A program made the position numbers and the translations under genes. 64,000 bases of DNA, from contig CAVRQC010000035.1 of assembly GCA_963723205.1 (NCBI GenBank), forward strand, positions 186,001-250,000. The letters are read 5' to 3'. Positions within the stretch are counted from its first letter, which is position 1, and every line of letters begins with the position of its first letter. Source of the stretch: CAVQBP01 sp963723205. Its GTDB lineage: Bacteria; Bacteroidota; Ignavibacteria; Ignavibacteriales; Ignavibacteriaceae. The notes under the pieces are model-generated. The model was not told the DNA's origin. It saw nothing but the letters and a program-made list of their open reading frames with translations, and ran no database searches. Shown here piece by piece: positions 47,227 to 55,992 of this stretch.

Positions 47227-48951
47227 CTAGTCAACTTCTATAATTTTGTTTCCTCTATTAATTCCGTTTTCATTAAACACATCAATAGTAAAAAAGTATT
47301 TTGATAAACTGTTAAGACTTCTAATTATAACTGAATCGGCACCCAATACTTCATAGTTGTGATATAATTTATCTTTTTGAGTTCCATAACGAATGTTAAA
47401 GCCTGCATCATCCGAACTTTTATCCCATTTAAGATTTACTATGCATCTGTCTTTTGCAGAACGAACAATATTCAGATTCTGAACTTTTGATGGAATAGCT
47501 CCCCCGCCGTTACCAAAAATACGCAGGCCTGCAATTGCAAAAGTACCGCCCGGTACATAATAATTGGTAAGTCTGATAAAGCGTGCTTTTACAGGATTCT
47601 GAAGTTCAACATAATCATGAGGAATATCCGATTTATTTTCTGTTTTATCTTCTAAAGTATGCCATGCCTTATTATCTGCAGAAGATTCTAAAAGATATTG
47701 ATAATAGATATCCGGGTTGCGCCCGAATATCTCCGTTTCATTTTCAGCATAATTAATCTGAACTGCATTTATAGTGCATTCTTTCTGAAGATCAATTGAT
47801 ATCCATTCTCCTTTTTCACCTGTCTTTGCACTCCAGTAATTGCGTATGTTTTCATCAGCCGCATATTTCTTTGGATAACCCGGTAATTCGGAAGAAACTT
47901 CTACAGGTTTGTTGTATGAAAGCAGCATCCAATGAGTTGACAATTCATCGGGACCCGATATTTTCTTCTGCGGAATTTTAAAAGGAAAATCTCCAAAACC
48001 GGTATAAGTGTATAATTCTCCATCCTTATCGAAAAACATCGGGAATAGTCCAAGCCGTCTTTCGAACATATGTTTCACAGATATTGTCATAGTTGAAATA
48101 TGCCAGTAGTTGCCGTAATTATCCCGGAATGTACTGCTGTGTCCTGCTCCTGCTATAAAACCTTCGGGTTTGGAAGAACAAGGATTATTCTGAGCAGGTT
48201 TAAAATCTCCAAGCGGTTTATCAGAAACATAAAGTCCATCGCAGTAACTTTTAAATTGGGTGCCGGGTGCGGCATACTGCAGATAGTACGTGCCATCATG
48301 CTTTGTCATCCATGAACCTTCTATCCAGGGATTATCTGTTTTTTCATTGTAATCTCCCCAGCGTTCCCATCCGTATTTATTTTTGTGACTGTTGAAAAGT
48401 GCTTTCGGATTTCCTATTGGATTAAAAGTTTCGGGATCTAATTCAACAGCATATATCGGATTGACATTCGAACATCCGTAATAAAAATACAAACGGCCGT
48501 CATCATCAAAAAACAGGCAGGGATCGATCATTCCGATTGGAAATGCCGGATTAACAATTTCCCATTTACCTGATTCGGGATCGCCGGTTTTATAAATAAC
48601 CGGCTTATCCGATGACGCCATAAAATATATTGTATCATTCCATACAGCAGCAGTAGGTGCATAGTCCTCTAGCGGAAGATCTTCTGTTGTTATTAAATCC
48701 CAGTTGATCAAATCCTTTGAGTGCCAGTAACCGCCTGACTTTGATGCGAAAAGGTAATATTCATTTTTGAAATTGATCATTGTTGGATCAGCCGCTTCTC
48801 TTCTGGAAGGCTTGTCAAGACAAAACCTGTAACTAAGATTTACAGGATTGCAGATAGTATTCTGCTCACCGGATATGTTATTATACTGTCCGTATGTTTC
48901 AGATATTACAGCTAAAAAAAATATTACTGTAATAGTTATGAATTTATTCAA
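47227..48951 (-). CDS. Secreted GH43 with CBM32-like and fibronectin III domains
   Basis: The 574-residue protein has a leader ending SETYGQ. GH43 acids are in AADPTMIN (base), GMIDPCLFFDDDG (modulator) and NPWIEGSWM (acid). A discoidin/CBM32-like sandwich (about 345-480; AADENIRNYWSAKTGEKGEWISIDL, VKARFIRLTNYYV) and a C-terminal FN3-like domain (LNIVRSAKDRCIVNLKWDKS) follow. It would target xylan or arabinan side chains. A hairpin lies in the gap upstream (48984-49004). Confidence 0.93.
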   Translation of the reverse strand: MNKFITITVIFFLAVISETYGQYNNISGEQNTICNPVNLSYRFCLDKPSRREAADPTMINFKNEYYLFASKSGGYWHSKDLINWDLITTEDLPLEDYAPTAAVWNDTIYFMASSDKPVIYKTGDPESGKWEIVNPAFPIGMIDPCLFFDDDGRLYFYYGCSNVNPIYAVELDPETFNPIGNPKALFNSHKNKYGWERWGDYNEKTDNPWIEGSWMTKHDGTYYLQYAAPGTQFKSYCDGLYVSDKPLGDFKPAQNNPCSSKPEGFIAGAGHSSTFRDNYGNYWHISTMTISVKHMFERRLGLFPMFFDKDGELYTYTGFGDFPFKIPQKKISGPDELSTHWMLLSYNKPVEVSSELPGYPKKYAADENIRNYWSAKTGEKGEWISIDLQKECTINAVQINYAENETEIFGRNPDIYYQYLLESSADNKAWHTLEDKTENKSDIPHDYVELQNPVKARFIRLTNYYVPGGTFAIAGLRIFGNGGGAIPSKVQNLNIVRSAKDRCIVNLKWDKSSDDAGFNIRYGTQKDKLYHNYEVLGADSVIIRSLNSLSKYFFTIDVFNENGINRGNKIIEVD

Positions 48952-48983
48952 TTATACTGCCCTCTTCTGATTTTTTATGGAAT

Positions 48984-49004
48984 CATGAGGAATTATCCCT
49001 CATG
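48984..49004. promoter_or_regulatory. 7-7-7 inverted repeat between DUF362 and GH43 genes
   Basis: CATGAGG and CCTCATG form a perfect stem around a 7-base loop, 33 bases upstream of the GH43 ATG at 48951. The T-rich tract expected of a terminator is absent, so a regulatory hairpin or operator is possible. Confidence 0.35.
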
Positions 49005-49061
49005 TTCTCCAATAAATTAAAATTACTATATAATTTTAAAATTTTATCAACTAATAATATC

Positions 49062-51074
49062 TTATTTTAACAGGACGAATTTTTTTGTAGCAGAATAATT
49101 ACCAGCAGAAATTCTGTAATAGTAAACACCGCTTGCAAGATGTTTTGCATCAAATGTTATGACATAAGTTCCGACTAGTCTATCACTATTTTCTATAGTT
49201 TCGATTTCCTTTCCAACAGCATCATATACTTTTATAACAACTCTTGAACCGGCAGGTATTGAATACTTGATTTTCGTTGACGGATTAAAAGGATTTGGAT
49301 AATTTTGGCCAAGATAGTAATCCGACGGCATATTTGTTTCTTCTTTGACATCGGTGTAATCCATAACTTTTATTAATTCAATTCCATCACCGGATCCCAG
49401 ATTACGCGAATATTGTTTATCTGTTTCGTTATCCCAGTGCTCGTGTACTCCAAGGCTCGCAAAATAGCTGCTGTCGTTATCAGGATCGTATTTAATACCT
49501 TCAGCCCACTGTGAAGAATCGGCTGCCTGGTGAAGGTAATCATCTGCGGCCGGTTTTTGCGCGTAAGTTCCTGCTCCATCATTAATATTTCGGGCTGCAG
49601 TAAATTCGGAACGCAGGAAATCATAACCCACCGATTCAATTGCAACCGGGTCCAGTGAAGCAAATACAGAAGACATCCAGTCAGAATTAAAAGGTGACAT
49701 AGTAAATTTCTTTGGATAGCTTATTTCCTGATCTGCCGGCCATAATGCATCCATCAGATAAAAAAGAGTTTTTCCGCCAAGCATTTTGCTGGCCATTAAA
49801 TCTACCTGAACCCGGTACATTCCATAATCTCTCCGGCTGTTACTATAATCAAGCTCAATGGGATCCACTAAACCATTATGAAGATGAGATGCATCCGGCC
49901 TGGTATGAGAACCGAAATGATTTTTAGCAAACATTGTTATCCCGGCACGCTTGTGACCTTTCAGCATCGGAATATTCAGAAGATATTCTGCATCTTCCAT
50001 CTCTTTATAAAAACTATCATTCTTTACAGTATCTCCGCCAAGTCTGTTAGTATCCCAGACATTTTCGCGCAGCACTGCTCCTTTATCTGAATAAAAAATT
50101 CCCGGCTTGGTATCCGCAATAACTTGTTCTCTTCCTAAATTTGGATAGTTATCATGACTCATGTAATGGATATACGGGAATTCATCATGCCACATATCAT
50201 AACAATGTTTGTAGGTATTTCTTAACGGATCTCCTACATAAATATCGGTTTGAGCAACTCCTACAACATTTACCAGCTGTCTCAAAGCAGACAGCACAAC
50301 TTCAGGAGATGTTTCTGAAATGCCGTATGAGCCATTTGCAACGACAGAAAGATCTTTAGTGCTGAAATTTCCGCCCCAGCCGCTGACATTGTTTATCTTT
50401 ATAAATATCTTTTCTCCCGGCTTATATGTAACACTACCTTTACCCCTGGTATTGTTATGATATTTAAATATTGCATCCCAGGCATCTTTATCAACTGTCA
50501 TCCCGGTTAAATTTCGTATCGCCTTACTAACCATCCCGTCAATTACGTCCTGATTATTATTTTCAGGCATCCACCATGCATGACCGACTTCTCTTGGATT
50601 ACAATTTTCATTTGTTGCACCCGGGTCATAAACCCACACAACTCTTCCCGGAAAAATGCCTTTTGCATTTCCGATAGGTTCATTAGCAACATGAACTGAA
50701 TTCGGCAAAGGAAAACCGGGATCACCCTGACTTTTATTTATGTTACTTGAATCGCTGAATCCAAAAAAGACAAGACCAATGGAAATAAAATATGGTGCGA
50801 GGAAAACTTTCCTTTTAGTCCTTATAAAAGCTAAAGCAGATACTATCAGTGATGCAAAGTAAACCAGGAAGCCGGACGCTAGCGGTGTTGCCGCTTTTAT
50901 ACATGGATATGCAGCTCTGCTTGGTTTCGGAACAACACGTATTAATATCCAAACGAGTGCTGCAAATCCAATTATAGGAAAAAGCAATTTATAATAACCT
51001 TTAGGCATAATTATTTTTCTTATTCGGCCGGATTTTGGACAGACTTTTACAAATTTTCGAAAAAAAGCTAGCAT
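49062..51074 (-). CDS. DUF362 protein with N-terminal membrane segments and type IX sorting domain
   Basis: The 670-residue protein has two or three hydrophobic segments in the first ~110 residues. A DUF362-type domain follows with FIKINNVSGWGG, NVVGVAQTDIYVGDP, LLNIPMLKGHKRAGITMFAKNHFG and FASLDPVAIESVGYDFLR. A type A T9SS sorting domain (QNYPNPFNPSTKIKYSIP...KKFVLLK) ends it. DUF362 domains occur in iron-sulfur or corrinoid-related proteins, but no Cys cluster is present here. Membrane segments plus a T9SS signal are an odd mix. Alternative starts inside the leader are possible. Function unknown. Confidence 0.88.
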   Translation of the reverse strand: MLAFFRKFVKVCPKSGRIRKIIMPKGYYKLLFPIIGFAALVWILIRVVPKPSRAAYPCIKAATPLASGFLVYFASLIVSALAFIRTKRKVFLAPYFISIGLVFFGFSDSSNINKSQGDPGFPLPNSVHVANEPIGNAKGIFPGRVVWVYDPGATNENCNPREVGHAWWMPENNNQDVIDGMVSKAIRNLTGMTVDKDAWDAIFKYHNNTRGKGSVTYKPGEKIFIKINNVSGWGGNFSTKDLSVVANGSYGISETSPEVVLSALRQLVNVVGVAQTDIYVGDPLRNTYKHCYDMWHDEFPYIHYMSHDNYPNLGREQVIADTKPGIFYSDKGAVLRENVWDTNRLGGDTVKNDSFYKEMEDAEYLLNIPMLKGHKRAGITMFAKNHFGSHTRPDASHLHNGLVDPIELDYSNSRRDYGMYRVQVDLMASKMLGGKTLFYLMDALWPADQEISYPKKFTMSPFNSDWMSSVFASLDPVAIESVGYDFLRSEFTAARNINDGAGTYAQKPAADDYLHQAADSSQWAEGIKYDPDNDSSYFASLGVHEHWDNETDKQYSRNLGSGDGIELIKVMDYTDVKEETNMPSDYYLGQNYPNPFNPSTKIKYSIPAGSRVVIKVYDAVGKEIETIENSDRLVGTYVITFDAKHLASGVYYYRISAGNYSATKKFVLLK

Positions 51075-51218
51075 TATTACTCCCTGATTTATTTATTAGA
51101 AATTAAGCTCTAAAGTCCTGCAAACATTGCAGATTTAGTTTTAATATTTTTTATCCCTTTTTAATCCTTAAATTATAACCTAAATAGTCAATCATAGATA
51201 TATTTCTTTTATTAAAAG

Positions 51219-52565
51219 TTATTCAAATTTTATCCAATCTATTTCAACAGCCTTGTTATCTTTTAACAATGCAATCAGATTATGAATTCCCCGTTGAAAT
51301 CCGGAAATTGGGAAATTAATAACTTTCCATTCATCATTTTTTGGAATAACTATTTGGTCAATAACCGGACCATTTCTTTTATCTAAAAGTAATTGAATCG
51401 TACATCCGGTTTTTGATAACACTTTTAAGCTGACTGATTTATATTTATTGTTACTGAAATCTACGCTATTGTATTGAATCCAGGCACCGGCTGTATCCAG
51501 TATTGCTTTCCATCCACCAAATCTATTAAGCGTATCCAGAAAATCTACTGATGAGCCTTTTTTACTTTTCAGATTATACCTGTCAATCTGTATTTCTTTT
51601 GATGCATCTGTTACTCCCACTCCGCGTAATGTGGGAATTACTTTTTTAATAGTTCCATCTTTGTTAAAAAACAAACTGTCTATCCTCACAGATCTGTTCT
51701 TGTCGAAATAAGGAGACAAATCATTATGATGATAAAACAGATACCATTGGTTCTTAAATTTTATTACTGAATTCTGGTTTGTCCAGCAGTCTGGTGTTTC
51801 ATCCATTATTACTCCGGCAAACTTAAAAGGCCCCATTGGATTATCACTTGTTGCATATTCAAGTCTTTCCCTTGTTTCCTGTACATGGGGATAAGTAAGA
51901 TAATAAATACCGTTCCTTTCAAAAAGGTAAGGACCTTCTTTCAATCCTTTTTCCGGCAGGCTTTCAATAATCTTTGGCTCGGAATCAAGTTCAAGCATAT
52001 TTTCTTTCAGCTTAGCGACAAATATATTTCTCGCTGCCCAGAATAAATAAGCCTGCCCGTCTTTATCAATAAACAGATTCGGGTCAATACCGCGAACATT
52101 TTTAATAGGTTCAGGCTGCGGATTAAAAGGTCCGTAAGGATTATCAGAAACAGCAGCTCCAATAAAGAATCCTCTCCCACGAGTTGTATCCTTAGCAGGA
52201 GCCGGGAAATAGAAATAATACTTTCCACTCCGGTAAATGCAGTCCGGAGCCCACATTGCATAGAATTTTGAATTAACCCACGGGACCTTATCCTGGCTTA
52301 CAATAACACCATGATCGGTCCAATCCGTAAGGTTTTCAGAAGAGAATACATGATAATCTTCCATGCAGAACCAGCCGATACGTCCCCGCTCTTTATTAGC
52401 AAGAATATCATGTGAAGGATAAAGATAAACTTTACCGTCAAAAACCCTTGCTGCCGGATCGGCAGTAAACTGATCTTTTATAATCGGGTTCTGCGCAAAA
52501 ATATTCGCAGCAGTAAGAAAAAATATAGAATTTATTATAAACAAATGTAATTTGAAATTTTTCAT
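51219..52565 (-). CDS. Secreted GH43 with C-terminal carbohydrate-binding-like domain
   Basis: I favour the ATG at 52565 (448 residues), which opens directly with a signal peptide (MKNFKLHLFIINSIFFL); an ATG at 52583 is an alternative. NPIIKDQFTADPAARVF, GIDPNLFIDKDG and LKEGPYLFERNG carry the base, modulator and acid. Between and beyond them, PHVQETRERLEYATSDNP matches arabinofuranosidase/xylosidase subfamilies. The C-terminal ~120 residues (GGWKAILDTAGAWIQYN...AVEIDWIKFE) look like a CBM6-type sandwich. It stands between two DUF362 genes. Confidence 0.93.
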   Translation of the reverse strand: MKNFKLHLFIINSIFFLTAANIFAQNPIIKDQFTADPAARVFDGKVYLYPSHDILANKERGRIGWFCMEDYHVFSSENLTDWTDHGVIVSQDKVPWVNSKFYAMWAPDCIYRSGKYYFYFPAPAKDTTRGRGFFIGAAVSDNPYGPFNPQPEPIKNVRGIDPNLFIDKDGQAYLFWAARNIFVAKLKENMLELDSEPKIIESLPEKGLKEGPYLFERNGIYYLTYPHVQETRERLEYATSDNPMGPFKFAGVIMDETPDCWTNQNSVIKFKNQWYLFYHHNDLSPYFDKNRSVRIDSLFFNKDGTIKKVIPTLRGVGVTDASKEIQIDRYNLKSKKGSSVDFLDTLNRFGGWKAILDTAGAWIQYNSVDFSNNKYKSVSLKVLSKTGCTIQLLLDKRNGPVIDQIVIPKNDEWKVINFPISGFQRGIHNLIALLKDNKAVEIDWIKFE

Positions 52566-52674
52566 TTTATAAATTCCAATCATAAAGTGATTCTGTTCAG
52601 CATAGATAAGCCGGGAAGTAAAAACTTTGATACCTGTTTTTAATCCCTCAGATTATTCTTTTGGGAAAAATCAA

Positions 52675-54129
52675 CTATTTCTGATAAAGCATCTTTATGG
52701 TTTCTGAGAAATTTTTGGCTGCCATCCGGCATAAATAAACACCGCTGGCAAGTCCGTTTGCACTCCACTGAAGGCGGTGTTCACCGGCAGGTACTTCACC
52801 TTCAATGAGAGTCTCAATCTCCCGCCCGGTAATATCGTAAATCTTCACTGTTACAAATTCATTCCGCGGTAAGTAGAAAACTATCATGGTAGAAGGATTA
52901 AACGGGTTCGGATAATTTGCACATAATTTAAAATTCTCAGGTTTCTGAGTATTTACATTTGGACGTACTGCCGTAATTAGACTCTTCCCGTCACCAATAA
53001 CATTAATCTCACTCAGCTGATTCGTACCTAATCCTTTAGTATGGAGCAGATCAAGATAATTATCGCACTCGGTATCGCCGTAACCATTATCACCGGGCAA
53101 CGGAAGCTTTTCAGCCTCACAATCCAATCCCATCAAATATGCTCCAATACTATCTAATGCTACAGGCTCTTTTCCGGCCAAAAGGACATGACTTTCAGAC
53201 GGAACAAAATTCGGGTTCCAGACTCCTTCACCGCCTCTTGCATTTTTTATCCCATCTACTACAGCAAAGTGAACAGGTCGTGCGGCGTTAAGATCGCAAA
53301 TAGACCTAGGAAGATATGAAGCCGATGACTCATTTGTAGGACTGTGAATTGCCTGACGGCGGTACTTAATTTGTGTTGTTTCATAGAGAGACTGAGGGAC
53401 GGTACCAACCTGATTTTTGAGTGAACATGTCAGGCCAGCTTCTGCATGCTGCTTCAACTTCGGAATTGAAACGTATACATCGGTGTCTCTTAATATCTGA
53501 TTCATTGTAAGAGCCGGATAGTTAAAGTAGCCGCTGCCTGTAGAGATATCGACAAATGTACCTTTAGTCATATCAACAAGATTGCATCCCAAAGAATTTT
53601 GTATATCCACATAATCCTGGAATACGGAATTTCTGTAAGAATCTGTGCTTCCCAGACTTTCGGCTATCGTAATATCACTTGCGGACACACCTGCATCGAT
53701 AATTAATTGCACTACAGCCCTGACAACTGCCGGATGACTCCACATCGCCTCTGTTACAGGGACTCCATTCAGTTTATCGTTGGTAGCATTTCCTGATCCG
53801 CCGGTTAAATTTATTTTTATTACTACTTTTTTACCGCTGCTGAATAAATCGGAAACTCCCCCAAGCTGTTCAAAAAGGTATTGAACTTTTTGTAAAACAC
53901 CGCCCCCTGTATCGTCATATATATAACTGTCGGCAGGAGTATTTCTTGTGTTAGTAAGGGCAACCTTAGCTAAATACGCTGAACCGTGCTTATGCTCATA
54001 TCCGAAAATTCCCGAAGGTTTAAGATATGGAGCAGCAAATAAACCAGCCACTGCAGTGCCGGCTTTCTTTATAAAATCACGCCGTGAAGAATTCATGCCA
54101 TGAAATTTTTCTGTATCTTTTTTAATCAT
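52675..54129 (-). CDS. DUF362 protein with Tat-type leader and type IX sorting domain
   Basis: The 484-residue protein begins with a twin-arginine leader (SSRRDFIKKAGTAVAGLFA). The DUF362 domain shows KKVVIKINLTGGSGNATND, DITIAESLGSTDSYRNSV, VYVSIPKLKQHAEAGLTCSLKNQVG and EPVALDSIGAYLMG. The last ~85 residues are a T9SS sorting domain (ANYPNPFNPSTMIVFYLP...ETIKMLYQK). Tat export followed by T9SS secretion is unusual, because Tat substrates are already folded. It is related to the protein at 49062 and separated from it by a GH43 gene. Function unknown. Confidence 0.9.
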   Translation of the reverse strand: MIKKDTEKFHGMNSSRRDFIKKAGTAVAGLFAAPYLKPSGIFGYEHKHGSAYLAKVALTNTRNTPADSYIYDDTGGGVLQKVQYLFEQLGGVSDLFSSGKKVVIKINLTGGSGNATNDKLNGVPVTEAMWSHPAVVRAVVQLIIDAGVSASDITIAESLGSTDSYRNSVFQDYVDIQNSLGCNLVDMTKGTFVDISTGSGYFNYPALTMNQILRDTDVYVSIPKLKQHAEAGLTCSLKNQVGTVPQSLYETTQIKYRRQAIHSPTNESSASYLPRSICDLNAARPVHFAVVDGIKNARGGEGVWNPNFVPSESHVLLAGKEPVALDSIGAYLMGLDCEAEKLPLPGDNGYGDTECDNYLDLLHTKGLGTNQLSEINVIGDGKSLITAVRPNVNTQKPENFKLCANYPNPFNPSTMIVFYLPRNEFVTVKIYDITGREIETLIEGEVPAGEHRLQWSANGLASGVYLCRMAAKNFSETIKMLYQK

Positions 54130-54284
54130 ATTACATCTCCGGATTTTGTAAGAATGAATATTAAAAACTTTTCACCAAAAATCTTCAAAATAGATACCAG
54201 GCTTAAATCCGCAAAATCGTTGAAAAAGTACTCAAATTATTTTTATAAATAAAAAATTTTTCCCAGGTATCAGAACCGGAATAT

Positions 54285-55901
54285 CTATTTCCCGACAAAA
54301 TGTTCTTTTACAGCACCTGTTCTGAACCAGTCAAAATCCACATATCCGCCTGTTTCTTTTGTCGGGTAATTGAATAGACAAAATTTGTTCCCTGTAAATA
54401 TTTTAAGATTGAATCTCATATTAAGTTCGTTTCCGAATTTTACAAACGACCGATTATCAAGACTATATGCAAATGAAGCAGTACCTGATCCGGCGACTGT
54501 TTTTCCTCCATACATTGGTGCGGCACCGGAACCGTAAAATGCATTTGCACGTAAATAGATTGTTGTCCCTTCTATTGGAATAGAATCAATTATTCTGCCG
54601 TTATTCACCATTATTATATAATTCTTTCCATTTTCCTTTTTAATACCTATATATGCATATGGATCCTGAAATACAGCCAAACCGGCAATATCTCCTTCCT
54701 TCATCTTGGTAATATCCATTTTAGTTGTAGCAATGGAAGTCAGTGAATCTGAATAATATGCAAACATCCTTTGTGTAAGTGTATTACGGGCTTTAGGCAA
54801 ATCATCAACAATTTTTACTGTTTTAAGTCTCAAGTATCCCGGATTTTCAGTTAGAGACCATTTAGCAGGGTCCGGATTATGATTCCATCCCCACTGCATT
54901 CCCAGTTTTGTACTATCAAATTCATCGGATGTAGGCAATATTTTAATTGGACAATTTCTTTCAACTCTAGGTTTAATATATGTAGTAACTGCTTTGCCGT
55001 TTTTGCCGACCAACGGCCATCCATCTGTCCACGTAATCGGCTGCAGAGATGGAAAACGGCCGAATGGTCCGTTATCAACAAATAGCATAGTCCACCACTC
55101 ACCGGTTTGTGTTTGAATTAAAGCTCCCTGATGTATTCCGTAATTTACTCCGTGTGTAGTATCCCTGATAACTACTTTTTCTTCATAAGGCCCGTAAATA
55201 TTTTTTGATCTGAATGCTGCCTGGAAACCATCCAAGCCACCATAGGTACAGTATAAATAATAATAGCCATTGATTTTATAAACATGTGACCCTTCAAGTC
55301 CTTTACGGATATCACCGGTAATAATCAGAGAATCTTTGGTTAACGGCACAAAATTTTGGTCCAGTTCAGTCATATATATTTTGCTATACCCATGGGCTAC
55401 ATATATTCTTCCATTGTCATCGAAAAATAAACCGGGATCATAAAAACCTTTTGGCAATTTTCTTATTTGCCAGGGACCTTCCGGCTGTGCTGCTGAACAA
55501 AGAAATCCGCCTTCATTAAGTGTAATAAACAGCAGATAGAATTTACCGTTGTGATATTTCAGGCTGGTCGCCCATTGTCCGTGACCATACCTGTTACAGC
55601 CGTCGAGATCATAGCAAGGACTGAAATCAAAACGCTGTACAGCATTACTGCAATACTCCCAGTTTATAAGGTCACAAGATTTCAGAACCGTTACACCCGG
55701 AAAAATAAACATGGTTGTATTGACCATATAATATTCGGAATCCACTCTGATTACATCAGGATCAGGAAAATCAGCAGCTATTACCGGATTAGTATATGTT
55801 CCATCGCCGTTGTCACTATGTAATTTCTGGGCAACAGAATCAGTAAATGGAATAAGTGAAACCAGAGAGATATATATAAAAAATGATAGTATGTTTTTCA
55901 T
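54285..55901 (-). CDS. Secreted GH43 beta-xylosidase/arabinofuranosidase-type enzyme
   Basis: The 538-residue protein has a leader ending TDSVAQ. Motifs NPVIAADFPDPDVIRV (base), FYDPGLFFDDNG (modulator) and KGLEGSHVYKINGYYYLY (acid) are in order. The C-terminal ~200 residues (PTSDEFDSTKLGMQWGWNH...GGYVDFDWFRTG) are the beta-sandwich typical of the xylosidase-type GH43 group. It would release xylose or arabinose from short xylo-oligosaccharides. Confidence 0.94.
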   Translation of the reverse strand: MKNILSFFIYISLVSLIPFTDSVAQKLHSDNGDGTYTNPVIAADFPDPDVIRVDSEYYMVNTTMFIFPGVTVLKSCDLINWEYCSNAVQRFDFSPCYDLDGCNRYGHGQWATSLKYHNGKFYLLFITLNEGGFLCSAAQPEGPWQIRKLPKGFYDPGLFFDDNGRIYVAHGYSKIYMTELDQNFVPLTKDSLIITGDIRKGLEGSHVYKINGYYYLYCTYGGLDGFQAAFRSKNIYGPYEEKVVIRDTTHGVNYGIHQGALIQTQTGEWWTMLFVDNGPFGRFPSLQPITWTDGWPLVGKNGKAVTTYIKPRVERNCPIKILPTSDEFDSTKLGMQWGWNHNPDPAKWSLTENPGYLRLKTVKIVDDLPKARNTLTQRMFAYYSDSLTSIATTKMDITKMKEGDIAGLAVFQDPYAYIGIKKENGKNYIIMVNNGRIIDSIPIEGTTIYLRANAFYGSGAAPMYGGKTVAGSGTASFAYSLDNRSFVKFGNELNMRFNLKIFTGNKFCLFNYPTKETGGYVDFDWFRTGAVKEHFVGK

Positions 55902-55992
55902 ATTAATTATACTTACCTGTTAAATATCATTTTTATGATTTATCTGAACTTGAATTCTGAAATCGGTTGATCAGACAAAAGTAATATGTGTT

